Assembly (NCBI RefSeq): GCF_000717745.1 | Contig: NZ_JOBH01000016.1 | Span: forward strand, 1 to 64,000 | Direction: 5' to 3' | Length of the DNA: 64,000 bases | Source: Streptomyces violens | GTDB lineage: Bacteria > Actinomycetota > Actinomycetes > Streptomycetales > Streptomycetaceae | Shown here: piece after piece, positions 52,013 to 59,135 of the stretch | Numbering within the stretch: the first letter of the stretch is position 1 | Layout of the letters: every line of letters starts with the position of its first letter | Position numbers and translations under genes: made by a program | The notes under the pieces: generated by a model | What the model saw: the letters and a program-made list of their open reading frames with translations, nothing else | What the model was told of the DNA's origin: nothing | Databases searched by the model: none

Positions 52013-52018
52013 TATAGT
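52013..52018 (+). promoter_or_regulatory. -10 box of a leaderless iclR transcript (copy 2)
   Basis: TATAGT ends 6 bases before ATG 52025 with no ribosome-binding site, the same geometry as at the other iclR gene. Other genes in the window with a TANNNT-N6-start layout are at 56584 (minus) and 58741. Confidence 0.6.
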
Positions 52019-52024
52019 TCCGTT

Positions 52025-52816
52025 ATGAGCAACGACAGCACTGAGCCCGCGGGCGCTTCCGGCGGCGGAGTGCAGTCCGTCGACCGGGCTGTCTCCGTGC
52101 TGGAGCTACTGGCCCAGCACGGCGAGGCAGGCGTGAGTGACGTGGCCGCGGCGCTCGGTGTGCACAAGTCCACCGCGTTTCGTCTGCTCGGCGCCCTGGA
52201 AGCGCGGGGGATGGTCGAGCAGGAGAGCGAGCGCGGGAAGTACCGTCTCGGCTTCGGCATCGTACGACTGGCCGGTGCGGTGACGGCCCGCATCGACATC
52301 ACCAAGCACGGCCGGAAGATCTGCGAGCGCCTCGCCGGGAAACTGGGCGAGACGATGAACATCGCCGTGCTCGAGTCCCACTACGTCATCAATCTCGACC
52401 AGGTACGCGGCCCGTCAGCCATCACCGCGCAGAACTGGGTGGGACGGCTGACGCCGCTCCACTGCACATCGAGCGGCAAGGTCCTCCTGGCCCACCTCTC
52501 CCCCGAGCGCCGGTCCGAGCTCATCGCCGAGATTCGGCTCGCGCGCATGACGCCCCGCACCCTGACGTCCAAGAAGAAGCTGGAAGCAGCGCTGGCCGAG
52601 ACCCGAACGCAGGGCTATGCCATCACGGTGGAGGAGTACGAGGAGGGCCTCAACGCCGTGGCCGCTCCGGTCCGCTCGCGCGACGGCGAAACCGTCGCGG
52701 CACTGACCGCCTCTGGACCGGCCTTCCGCTTCACCGAGGAACGCATGCACGAGCTCGCACCGGCCCTGGTCGAAGGGGCGGAAGAGCTCAGCCGCCGCCT
52801 GGGCCATCCGGGCTGA
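52025..52816 (+). CDS. IclR family transcriptional regulator (copy 2)
   Basis: A 263-aa IclR protein closely related to the one at 25748-26545. The DNA-binding part GVQSVDRAVSVLELLAQHGE and VHKSTAFRLLGALEARGMVE is almost the same, while the effector pocket region (IAVLESHYVINLDQVRG; PLHCTSSGKVLLAHL) shows more changes. The two may bind the same operators but answer different ligands. It lies 56 bases after purU and is convergent with the folP operon; its own -10 box indicates independent, leaderless transcription. Confidence 0.92.
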   Translation: MSNDSTEPAGASGGGVQSVDRAVSVLELLAQHGEAGVSDVAAALGVHKSTAFRLLGALEARGMVEQESERGKYRLGFGIVRLAGAVTARIDITKHGRKICERLAGKLGETMNIAVLESHYVINLDQVRGPSAITAQNWVGRLTPLHCTSSGKVLLAHLSPERRSELIAEIRLARMTPRTLTSKKKLEAALAETRTQGYAITVEEYEEGLNAVAAPVRSRDGETVAALTASGPAFRFTEERMHELAPALVEGAEELSRRLGHPG

Positions 52817-52845
52817 GGCCCGCCAACCCCTCGACGAGCGGGCTC

Positions 52846-53757
52846 TCAGTACAGCGACGTCTGCAGCGTCGCGGCAGTCGCTTCAAGGCCCCAGCGGGCG
52901 GTCACCCGCACCGCGTCGGCCGTCGAGGCGACGTCGTGGACGCGCACGCACCAGGCCCCCTGCGTGGCGGCCAGGACGGACACCGCGGAAGTCGCCGCGT
53001 CCCGCTGGTCCGCCGGGCGGGGCAGGCCCGTCGCCGGGTCCGCGAGCAGCTGCCCCAGGAAGGACTTACGGGCCGCGCCCACGAGTACCGGATGACCGAG
53101 CGCGACAACGTCCCGCAGCCGTCCCAGCAACTGCCAGTTGTGCTCAGGGGACTTGGCGAATCCCAGCCCCGGATCCAGGACGATGCACTCCGGCCGGATG
53201 CCGGCATGCAGCGCCGCCTCTACCCGCAACCGCAACTCATCGACCACATCGGTGACCACATCGCCGTACACGGCGTTGGCCTGCATGCCGGCGGAGTGCC
53301 CGCGCCAGTGCATGGCCACGTACGGCAGCCCGGCCTGAGCCATCAGCGGCAGCATCGCGGGGTCGGCGAGACCGCCCGAGACATCGTTGACCAGCGTCGC
53401 ACCGGCCTCGATGGCGCGAGCGGCCACCTCCGCCCGCATCGTGTCGACACTGACGGGCGCGCCTGTGGCGGCGAGCTCACGGACGACGGGCAGTACGCGA
53501 CGCAGCTCCTCCTCGGGCGACGGACGCAACGCACCGGGACGGGTCGACTCACCGCCCACGTCCAGGATGTCCGCGCCCTCGTCGAGCAGCGCGAGGCCGT
53601 GCGCGACGGCCTGCTCGGCGCCGTACCAACGCCCGCCGTCGGAGAACGAGTCGGGCGTGACGTTCACAATGCCCATGACCAGGGTCCGGGCGGGTCGAGG
53701 GAGCCCCTGCGGATACCACGCGGGGGCTCCCTGGCTCGGCCGTGTCGCGGTGCTCAT
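52846..53757 (-). CDS. folP: Dihydropteroate synthase
   Basis: A 303-aa pterin-binding enzyme joining p-aminobenzoate to hydroxymethyl-dihydropterin pyrophosphate in folate synthesis. All DHPS blocks are intact: VMGIVNVTPDSFSDGGRW, DVGGESTRPGA, TLVNDVSGG, YVAMHWRGHS, LDPGLGFAKSPEHNW, VLVGAARKSFLG and the terminal RVHDV. Its start overlaps the reductase stop (ATGA), so it is the last gene of a ferredoxin-reductase operon rather than a folate operon. A role in raising the folate pool for methyl-group oxidation is plausible; a sulfonamide-tolerant second copy is another option. Confidence 0.93.
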   Translation of the reverse strand: MSTATRPSQGAPAWYPQGLPRPARTLVMGIVNVTPDSFSDGGRWYGAEQAVAHGLALLDEGADILDVGGESTRPGALRPSPEEELRRVLPVVRELAATGAPVSVDTMRAEVAARAIEAGATLVNDVSGGLADPAMLPLMAQAGLPYVAMHWRGHSAGMQANAVYGDVVTDVVDELRLRVEAALHAGIRPECIVLDPGLGFAKSPEHNWQLLGRLRDVVALGHPVLVGAARKSFLGQLLADPATGLPRPADQRDAATSAVSVLAATQGAWCVRVHDVASTADAVRVTARWGLEATAATLQTSLY

Positions 53758-54935
53758 GCGGTGCCGCCCTGCGCCGCCGCGGTGGCGAGCTGCCGACGCC
53801 AGCGCGTGAAGAGCTTGGTGCGGTCCACGCCCAGTACGGCAACCGGCTCTCCGGCGCGCCGGTAGACCGCGAGGAAGCTGCGGTCGGCCGGGCTGCCGTC
53901 CTCGACGGTCACACTGTCGGCCCGCGCTGCATGCCCGGCGACCTGGATCTTCACTCCGTACTGGTCGGACCAGAAGTAGTGCGGGCGGGGCGGGCCGGAG
54001 GGGGCGGTGCCACCGGACAGCAGCGCGGCCACGGCCACCGCCGGTCGCTCCTTGGCACCGGTCCAGTGCTCGACCCGGCGGTGAGTACCGAATGCCGGGT
54101 CGTACCAGGCCGCGCAGTCACCGACCGCGACGACGCCCGGGACGCTCGTGATGCCGTCGGCCCCGCAGCGCACACCCCCGTTGTCGAGCGCGACACCCGA
54201 CCCCTCCAGCCAGTCGGTGCAGGGATTCGCGCCGATGCCCACCACGACGATGTCGGCAGGCAGGCTGCGGCCGTCGTCGAGGACCACGGCCGGGGACGCC
54301 CCCTTTCCGCTCACCCCTCGCACGCCGACGCCGCACACCAGGCGAACGCCGTGATCGGCGTGCAACTCCGAGACGGCCGCCGCCATTTCCGGTCCCAACG
54401 GACCGGCGAGCGGCGTGGGCCCGGCCACAACGAACGTCACGTCCAGGCCCATCACCGCGGCGGTCGAAGCCACTTCAGCGCCGACGAATCCTCCGCCTAC
54501 GACCACCAGCCGGCCACCGCGCGTCAGGTCGTCCCGCAGCCCCCGGGCATCATCGAGTGTGCGAAGTACATGCACACCTGGCAGACCGTCGCTACCGGGC
54601 AGTCTTCGCGCCGCGGCTCCCGTGGCGATCACCACGCCGTCCGCATGCACGGCCCTGTCGTCGGCGAGCCGTATCGCGCGCTCCCGGGTCTCCAGGCCGA
54701 CGGCCCGCGTCCCGAGAACCCACTCGGCGTCGAGGTCTTCACCGTCCGCCTCCAGGGCGAGCTCGTCCTCATCCACCTTCCCGGTGAGGAACTCCTTCGA
54801 CAGCGGCGGCCTGTCGTAGGGCCGTTGGGTCTCCTCACCGATGACGACGAGGCGCCCGTCATAGCCCTGCTTGCGCAGGGAGCGGGCAGCGAAGAGTCCG
54901 GCGAGCGAGGCACCGACGACGGCCACCGTCTTCAT
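53754..54935 (-). CDS. FAD-dependent ferredoxin reductase
   Basis: A 393-aa pyridine-nucleotide-disulphide-type reductase of the oxygenase-coupled (BphA4/CamA-like) family. The FAD motif is VAVVGASLAGLFAARSLRKQG, the PYDRPPLSKEFL block is diagnostic, the NAD motif is LVVVGGGFVGAEVAS, and GVVAVGDCAAW is the second FAD motif. It overlaps both neighbours by 4 bases (ferredoxin before, folP after). It should reduce the adjacent Rieske ferredoxin and so feed a Rieske oxygenase, probably the one at 46.3-47.4 kb. Confidence 0.92.
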   Translation of the reverse strand: MKTVAVVGASLAGLFAARSLRKQGYDGRLVVIGEETQRPYDRPPLSKEFLTGKVDEDELALEADGEDLDAEWVLGTRAVGLETRERAIRLADDRAVHADGVVIATGAAARRLPGSDGLPGVHVLRTLDDARGLRDDLTRGGRLVVVGGGFVGAEVASTAAVMGLDVTFVVAGPTPLAGPLGPEMAAAVSELHADHGVRLVCGVGVRGVSGKGASPAVVLDDGRSLPADIVVVGIGANPCTDWLEGSGVALDNGGVRCGADGITSVPGVVAVGDCAAWYDPAFGTHRRVEHWTGAKERPAVAVAALLSGGTAPSGPPRPHYFWSDQYGVKIQVAGHAARADSVTVEDGSPADRSFLAVYRRAGEPVAVLGVDRTKLFTRWRRQLATAAAQGGTA

Positions 54936-55300
54936 GCCACGCCTCCGGCGGTCAGGCGAGCGGCGACGCAGGAGGGCGGCAGGTTCGGCGGGGCGTCGGA
55001 CAGTGCGACATAGACCGTGCCGTCCTCGATGAGGACCTGGTGCGTACGGACGGGAAGTCTGGCCGGCGGGGCGTCCACGGTGCCGGTACGCAGGTTGAAC
55101 TTCGAGGCGTGCAGCGGGCATTCCACCTCGCACCCCTCCAGCCAGCCGTCGGACAACGAGGCGTCCTGATGGGTGCAGGTGTCGTCGATCGCATAGACCT
55201 CGCCGTCCTCGGTGTGGAACACCGCGACGGGCGGGTCGGTCTCGAGCCGGTAGGACTCGCCTCGCGGGATGTCGGCGAGACGACACGCGGGAATCATCAT
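54932..55300 (-). CDS. Rieske [2Fe-2S] ferredoxin (copy 2)
   Basis: A 122-aa Rieske ferredoxin with C-x-H in DDTCTHQDASLSDGW and C-x2-H in ECPLHASKFNLRTG. It is a paralogue of the protein at 26590-26952 and shares the start MMIPACRLAD. ATG 55300 is used; a second ATG follows directly. It is first in the operon ferredoxin, reductase, folP, and has operator-like palindromes at 55328-55344 and 55409-55425. Role: electron carrier between reductase and terminal oxygenase. Confidence 0.92.
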   Translation of the reverse strand: MMIPACRLADIPRGESYRLETDPPVAVFHTEDGEVYAIDDTCTHQDASLSDGWLEGCEVECPLHASKFNLRTGTVDAPPARLPVRTHQVLIEDGTVYVALSDAPPNLPPSCVAARLTAGGVA

Positions 55301-55327
55301 GGCACCTCGTTGCGTATAAAGAAACGG

Positions 55328-55344
55328 ACTGCGCCTTGCGCAAC
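55328..55344. promoter_or_regulatory. GTTGCG-N5-CGCAAC-type operator upstream of Rieske ferredoxin 2
   Basis: ACTGCG-CCTTG-CGCAAC, 28 bases upstream of the ferredoxin start, aligns base for base in position with the site at 26980-26996. GTTGCGTATA also occurs at 55309-55318 close to the start codon. Confidence 0.62.
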
Positions 55345-55408
55345 GAGTCTGCGGCCGCCCCGAACCCGTGTCAAGGCACTCAAACAAACAACGGACGGGT
55401 CTTTGTAA

Positions 55409-55425
55409 GTTGCGCATCACGCAAC
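55409..55425. promoter_or_regulatory. Additional GTTGCG-CATCA-CGCAAC palindrome
   Basis: A perfect 6-bp-arm palindrome with a 5-base centre, 109 bases upstream of Rieske ferredoxin 2 and 65 bases beyond the previous site. Two sites at this promoter suggest cooperative binding or looping. Confidence 0.7.
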
Positions 55426-55456
55426 GGAAATCGCCCTGCGAAGCGGGAACGCAAAT

Positions 55457-55494
55457 CGCCGAAGGTCCTCTTCGGGGGAAGAGGACCTTCGGCG
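55457..55494 (-). terminator. Terminator hairpin of the CDF transporter gene
   Basis: A perfect 17-bp stem (arms starting CGCCGAAGGTCC) with a GGGG tetraloop lies 19 bases beyond the transporter stop codon (55513) on the minus strand. It also insulates the ferredoxin promoter region. Confidence 0.88.
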
Positions 55495-55512
55495 CGTGGT
55501 GCTCCGAGGCGG

Positions 55513-56247
55513 TCAGCCGCAGCAGGCGCAGCCGGGGTGGCAGCCGGGGGCGACTGCTTCCTGCCGCTGAGCGGGGACCGGACCGGCCGGGGCCGCGGCG
55601 GCCGGGGTCGCGCAGCAGCCCTTGCCCCGCCAGGCGTCGCGCCCCTCCTTCACGGCGATGGCGGCGATGACGAGGGCGGCGATGGGGTCGGCCCAGGACC
55701 AGCCGAGGGTGGCGTTGAGGACCAGACCGGCCAGGAGTACGGCGGACAGGTAGGTGCACAGCAGGGTCTGCTTGGAGTCGGCGACCGCACTGGCGGAGCC
55801 GAGTGCACGGCCCGCGCGGCGCTGGGCGGCGGACAGGAACGGCATGACCGCGAGGGAGAGGGCGGCGATGACGATGCCGGGGAGAGAGTGTTCGGCTTCG
55901 CCGGTACCGGTCAGCGCGCGGACGGCGTCGGCGGTGACGTACGCGGCGAGCGCGAAGAAGGAGACGGCGATGACCCGCAGGGCGCCCCGCTCGCGCGCCT
56001 CGCGGACGGCGTGGTCGCGGGCGGAGAACTGCCAGGCGACCGCGGCGGCGGAGGAGACCTCGATGACGGAGTCGAGGCCGAAGCCGATCAGGGCGGTGGA
56101 GGAGGCGACGGTACCGGCGGTGAGCGCGACGATCGCCTCGATGACGTTGTAGGTGATGGTCGCGGCGACCAGCAGCCGTATCCGCCGGGTGAGCGCGTCA
56201 CGTCGGGCCGGGGTGGGGCCGACGGGTATCGGCAGCTCTCCTGCCAT
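55513..56247 (-). CDS. Cation diffusion facilitator-type transporter with Cys-rich tail
   Basis: A 244-aa membrane protein with about six helices in cation-efflux order. Candidate metal site helices contain IGFGLDSVIEVSSAA and SWADPIAALVIAAIAV. The C-terminus is unusual, ending in a Cys/His cluster (CHPGCACCG) after a KGCCATPA motif, which suggests metal capture. It starts one base after the stop codon of the CmtR-like regulator, so the two form a metal-responsive operon. Zn, Cd or Pb export is likely; arsenic is less so. Confidence 0.8.
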   Translation of the reverse strand: MAGELPIPVGPTPARRDALTRRIRLLVAATITYNVIEAIVALTAGTVASSTALIGFGLDSVIEVSSAAAVAWQFSARDHAVREARERGALRVIAVSFFALAAYVTADAVRALTGTGEAEHSLPGIVIAALSLAVMPFLSAAQRRAGRALGSASAVADSKQTLLCTYLSAVLLAGLVLNATLGWSWADPIAALVIAAIAVKEGRDAWRGKGCCATPAAAAPAGPVPAQRQEAVAPGCHPGCACCG

Positions 56248-56248
56248 C

Positions 56249-56584
56249 TCAGCAGCAGCCCTTCTCCTCGGCGTCCGGGCAGTTGCGGTCACTGTCGACG
56301 GCCACCACGGCGGTACGCAGGTCGTCCAGCGCATGGCCGAGGCGTTCGTCGGCCAGCTCATAGCGGGTGCGGCGGCCATCGGGCACGGCGACGACCAGGC
56401 CGCAGTCGCGCAGACACGCCAGGTGGTTCGACAGCCGGGTGCGGGAGACACCGATCTTGTCGGCGAGGTCGGACGGGTAGGCGGGCGCGTCACGCAGGGC
56501 CAGTAGGAGCTGGCAGCGGATGGGGTCGGCGAGGGCACGGCCGAAGCGCGCGAGCACCTCTGCCTCGGGGGCGATGGTCAGCAC
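56249..56584 (-). CDS. ArsR/SmtB family metalloregulator, CmtR-like
   Basis: A 111-aa winged-helix repressor. The recognition region SRTRLSNHLACLRDCGLVVA places two cysteines (LAC..DC) in the DNA-binding helix, as in the Cd/Pb sensor CmtR. The C-terminal tail NCPDAEEKGCC supplies further thiols. Start GTG 56584 is preceded by a TATCGT box 6 bases upstream, i.e. a leaderless message. The palindrome at 56604-56617 overlaps the promoter and is the likely operator. It is co-transcribed with the CDF transporter. Confidence 0.88.
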   Translation of the reverse strand: MLTIAPEAEVLARFGRALADPIRCQLLLALRDAPAYPSDLADKIGVSRTRLSNHLACLRDCGLVVAVPDGRRTRYELADERLGHALDDLRTAVVAVDSDRNCPDAEEKGCC

Positions 56585-56603
56585 GCTTCAACGATACACA
56601 AAA

Positions 56604-56617
56604 CCCTGAATTCAGGG
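56604..56617. promoter_or_regulatory. Perfect palindromic operator CCCTGAATTCAGGG
   Basis: A 14-bp perfect palindrome 20 bases upstream of the CmtR-like start, just upstream of its -10 box. Its position between -35 and -10 is ideal for repression by a metal-responsive ArsR-family dimer. Confidence 0.78.
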
Positions 56618-56744
56618 AATCGTGGATTGTTACACGCTGAGCGCAGCGTTCGCGCTCAAGTACCGGCAGGGCGGCACGGGGCCGCGACCGGTCCCCTGCT
56701 CCGGTCGCGGCTCCCGGCGCATCGAGGCGTGTCCCCCCGGTCGG

Positions 56745-58112
56745 TCAGCAGCCGCCGGAGGAGGTGGGCGCGTCGGCGCCGATCTGGAGGGTGGTCGGGG
56801 CGGCGCAGCAGCCGCCGCCGGGCTGATCCGCCTCGGCGGCCTCCGGCTCGTCGAAGAGGCCCGCTCCCCCGCAGACGCCGGTCTCCGGCAGGGTCAGCTC
56901 CACGCGCTCGGCGGCCTCCTGGTCGCCGGCCAGCGCGGCGGCGATGGAGCGCACCTGCTCGTACCCGGTCATCGCGAGGAACGTCGGGGCACGGCCGTAA
57001 CTCTTCATCCCCACGAGGTAGATGCCCTGCTCAGGATGGGAGAGCTCCTTGACGCCGTGCGGGTAGACGGTGCCGCAGGAGTGCACGTTGGGGTCGATCA
57101 GCGGGGCGAGCTCGACGGGAGCCTGGAGGCGCTCGTCCAGACCGAGGCGGAGTTCGGCCAGGAAGCTCAGGTCGGGGCGGAAGCCGGTGAGGGTGATGAC
57201 CTCGTCCACGGGGTCGAGGCGGCGGCCGTCCTCGGCGATGAGGACGAGCCGCTCGCCGGCCTTCTCGACCTCGGTGGTACGGAAGCCGGTGACGGCATCG
57301 GCGTACCCGTCGTCCACGGCGGCCTTGGCACGCAGGCCCAGCGCGCCACGGGCGGGGAGCTGGTCGGCCTCCCCACCGCCGAACGTGCTGCCGCTGATGC
57401 CACGCCGCAGGACCCAGGTCGTATGCGTGCCGGGGGCCTCCTTGGCGAGGTCGGCCAGGTAGGCGAGGGCGGTGAACGCGGAGGCGCCGGAACCGATGAC
57501 GGCGGTGCGCTTGCCCGCGTAACGGGCGCGGACGGCCGGGTCCTTGAGGTCGGGGACGCGGTAGGAGATGCGGTCGGCGGTCGCTCGCTCACCGAGGGCC
57601 GGGAGGCCGTCGCCGCCGAGCGGGCCGGGCGTGGACCAGGTACCGGAGGCGTCGATCACCGCGCGGGCGGTCAGCCGCTCCTCGGTCCCGTCGGCGTTAC
57701 GGACATGGACCGCGAAGGGCTGCTCCTCCCGACCGGCGTCGACCACACGGTCGCGGCCGACGCGGGAGACGCCGGTGACACGGGACCCGAAGCGGACCGT
57801 GTCACCGAGCACGTCGGCCAGCGGCTGGAGATACCGCTCGGCCCAGTCTGCACCCGAGGGGTAGCTGTCACCGTCCGGCCGGACCCAACCCGTCGGAGCG
57901 AGCAGCTTTTCGGCGGCGGGGTCGACGACCTCGGCCCAGGGCGAGAACAGCCGCACGTGCGCCCACTCCCGTACAGCCGCACCCGCGGACGGCCCGGCCT
58001 CCAGAACCAGCGGAGTGAGGCCACGCTCGATGAGATGCGCGGCAGCGGCCAGGCCGATCGGACCGGCCCCTACGACCACGACAGGCAGTTCGGTGGCGGT
58101 GGGTGCGTTCAC
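56745..58112 (-). CDS. ArsO-like FAD-dependent flavoprotein of arsenic clusters
   Basis: A 455-aa flavin monooxygenase-like protein. It has an FAD motif (VVVVGAGPIGLAAAAHLIERG), a second nucleotide motif (AVIGSGASAFTALAYLA) and the HVRLFSPWAEVVDPAAEKLL segment known to me from flavoproteins encoded in actinobacterial ars operons. The C-terminus carries Cys pairs (GGGCCAAP; SSGGC) that could bind arsenic or another metal. It is divergent from arsR across a palindromic operator, so it should be arsenite-inducible. The exact reaction is unproven. Confidence 0.82.
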   Translation of the reverse strand: MNAPTATELPVVVVGAGPIGLAAAAHLIERGLTPLVLEAGPSAGAAVREWAHVRLFSPWAEVVDPAAEKLLAPTGWVRPDGDSYPSGADWAERYLQPLADVLGDTVRFGSRVTGVSRVGRDRVVDAGREEQPFAVHVRNADGTEERLTARAVIDASGTWSTPGPLGGDGLPALGERATADRISYRVPDLKDPAVRARYAGKRTAVIGSGASAFTALAYLADLAKEAPGTHTTWVLRRGISGSTFGGGEADQLPARGALGLRAKAAVDDGYADAVTGFRTTEVEKAGERLVLIAEDGRRLDPVDEVITLTGFRPDLSFLAELRLGLDERLQAPVELAPLIDPNVHSCGTVYPHGVKELSHPEQGIYLVGMKSYGRAPTFLAMTGYEQVRSIAAALAGDQEAAERVELTLPETGVCGGAGLFDEPEAAEADQPGGGCCAAPTTLQIGADAPTSSGGC

Positions 58113-58177
58113 AACGACTCCTTCGATACCCCTGATTCGACATTCATCAATGTCTTATGCCGTCAGCTTGGCACCTG

Positions 58178-58211
58178 ATTCGATATGTGTCAACATAGAC
58201 ACATGTCGAAT
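58178..58211. promoter_or_regulatory. ArsR operator overlapping the arsR start codon
   Basis: A 14-bp inverted repeat with one mismatch (arms 58178-58191 and 58198-58211, loop of 6) contains the arsR ATG (58203) inside its right arm. A second, shorter repeat GACATT-N4-AATGTC is at 58139-58154 nearer the flavoprotein gene. Binding here would repress both divergent genes. Confidence 0.75.
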
Positions 58212-58559
58212 ACCAAGGCGCTACCGATGCTGGATCCGGAGACCGCGGCGCCGTGCTGCCCGCCGCTCACCGAGCGTCCGCTGACCGCTGAGGAGGCGGA
58301 GCGGACCGCCAAGATGTTCAAGGCGCTCGGCGACCCGGTACGGCTCCGGCTCTTCTCGCTGGTCGCCTCGCACGAGGGCGGCGAGGCGTGCGTATGCGAC
58401 ATCTCCGATGTCGGCGTCTCCCAGCCCACCGTTTCCCACCACCTCAAAAAGCTCAAAGAGGCCGGCCTGCTCGCCTCGGAGCGGCGCGGAACGTGGGTGT
58501 ACTACCGCGTCGAACCTTCCGTACTCGCCGCTATGGGGCAGACGCTGGGACAGTACTGA
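58203..58559 (+). CDS. arsR: Arsenic-responsive repressor ArsR
   Basis: A 118-aa ArsR/SmtB repressor. The winged helix has VCDISDVGVSQPTVSHHLKK, and the arsenite-binding motif is C-V-C (EACVCDISD) at the start of the recognition region; an extra N-terminal CC pair (AAPCCPP) may also bind metal. ATG 58203 is used; an earlier in-frame ATG (58185) lies within the operator arm. It is divergent from the ArsO-like gene. Confidence 0.92.
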   Translation: MSNTKALPMLDPETAAPCCPPLTERPLTAEEAERTAKMFKALGDPVRLRLFSLVASHEGGEACVCDISDVGVSQPTVSHHLKKLKEAGLLASERRGTWVYYRVEPSVLAAMGQTLGQY

Positions 58560-58577
58560 GCGAAGGGGCGCCGGATC

Positions 58578-58673
58578 GGCAGCGTCGCCGACCGGTTTCC
58601 GCATCAGGCGGCCGAGCAACTCAACGCAGTGGTGGGCGAGTTCATCAGACGGCCGGTTATGCCCGGCTGCTGA
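58578..58673 (+). pseudogene. C-terminal scrap of an alpha/beta hydrolase
   Basis: About 31 codons read GSVADRFPHQAAEQLNAVVG and continue EFIRRPVMPGC before a stop. This resembles the catalytic-histidine end of alpha/beta hydrolases (HFPHQEAPExLN...VxxFL). There is no start codon and nothing recognisable upstream, where arsR ends only 19 bases earlier. Likely a recombination remnant. Confidence 0.4.
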
Positions 58674-58740
58674 TCGCGAGCGGTGCCGGCAGCGAAACCG
58701 GGCCTGTTCTTCGCAGCCCTGGCGAGTCTAAGCTCGGCGA

Positions 58741-59094
58741 ATGACCTTGGAATGGCGACATGTGATCGTTCACTCGGCGGATCCGGCGGCCCTGGGACAG
58801 TGGTGGGCCGAGGCGCTTGGCTGGGTTGTGGTCCACTCCTCCGATGTGGAGTTCGCGATCCGGCCGGAGCCGGATCGCGTGCCGGGGTTGGAGTTCGTCC
58901 TGCTCGATGAGCCCAAGAAGGCCAAGAGCCGACTGCATCTCGACTTCGTGCCGGATGATCAGGACGCCGAGGTGGCCCGTCTGGTGGCTCATGGCGCACG
59001 GCGTGTCGATATCGGCCAGGGTGATCAATCGTGGGTCGTCCTGGCAGACCCCGAAGGCAACGAGTTCTGTGTCCTCGGCCGGCGGCGCCAGTAA
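58741..59094 (+). CDS. VOC (glyoxalase/bleomycin-resistance fold) family protein
   Basis: A 117-aa vicinal-oxygen-chelate protein. The start LEWRHVIVHSADPAALGQWW and the end VVLADPEGNEFCVLG are the typical first and last strands, and RLHLDFV supplies a metal-site-like His. It belongs to the short actinobacterial group with no assigned substrate. A TAAGCT box 6 bases before ATG 58741 suggests a leaderless transcript. It sits inside the arsenic island, but I see no arsenic-specific residues (ArsI-type C-As lyases carry a vicinal Cys pair, absent here). Confidence 0.85.
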   Translation: MTLEWRHVIVHSADPAALGQWWAEALGWVVVHSSDVEFAIRPEPDRVPGLEFVLLDEPKKAKSRLHLDFVPDDQDAEVARLVAHGARRVDIGQGDQSWVVLADPEGNEFCVLGRRRQ

Positions 59095-59135
59095 GGCTCA
59101 CGCCTCGGACGCCGCCCGGCCCGCCGCGGGCGGCG

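Noticed and set aside
58741..59094. ArsI-type organoarsenical lyase for the VOC protein in the arsenic island
   Set aside because: The vicinal cysteine pair required for ArsI is absent; there is a single cysteine near the C-terminus.
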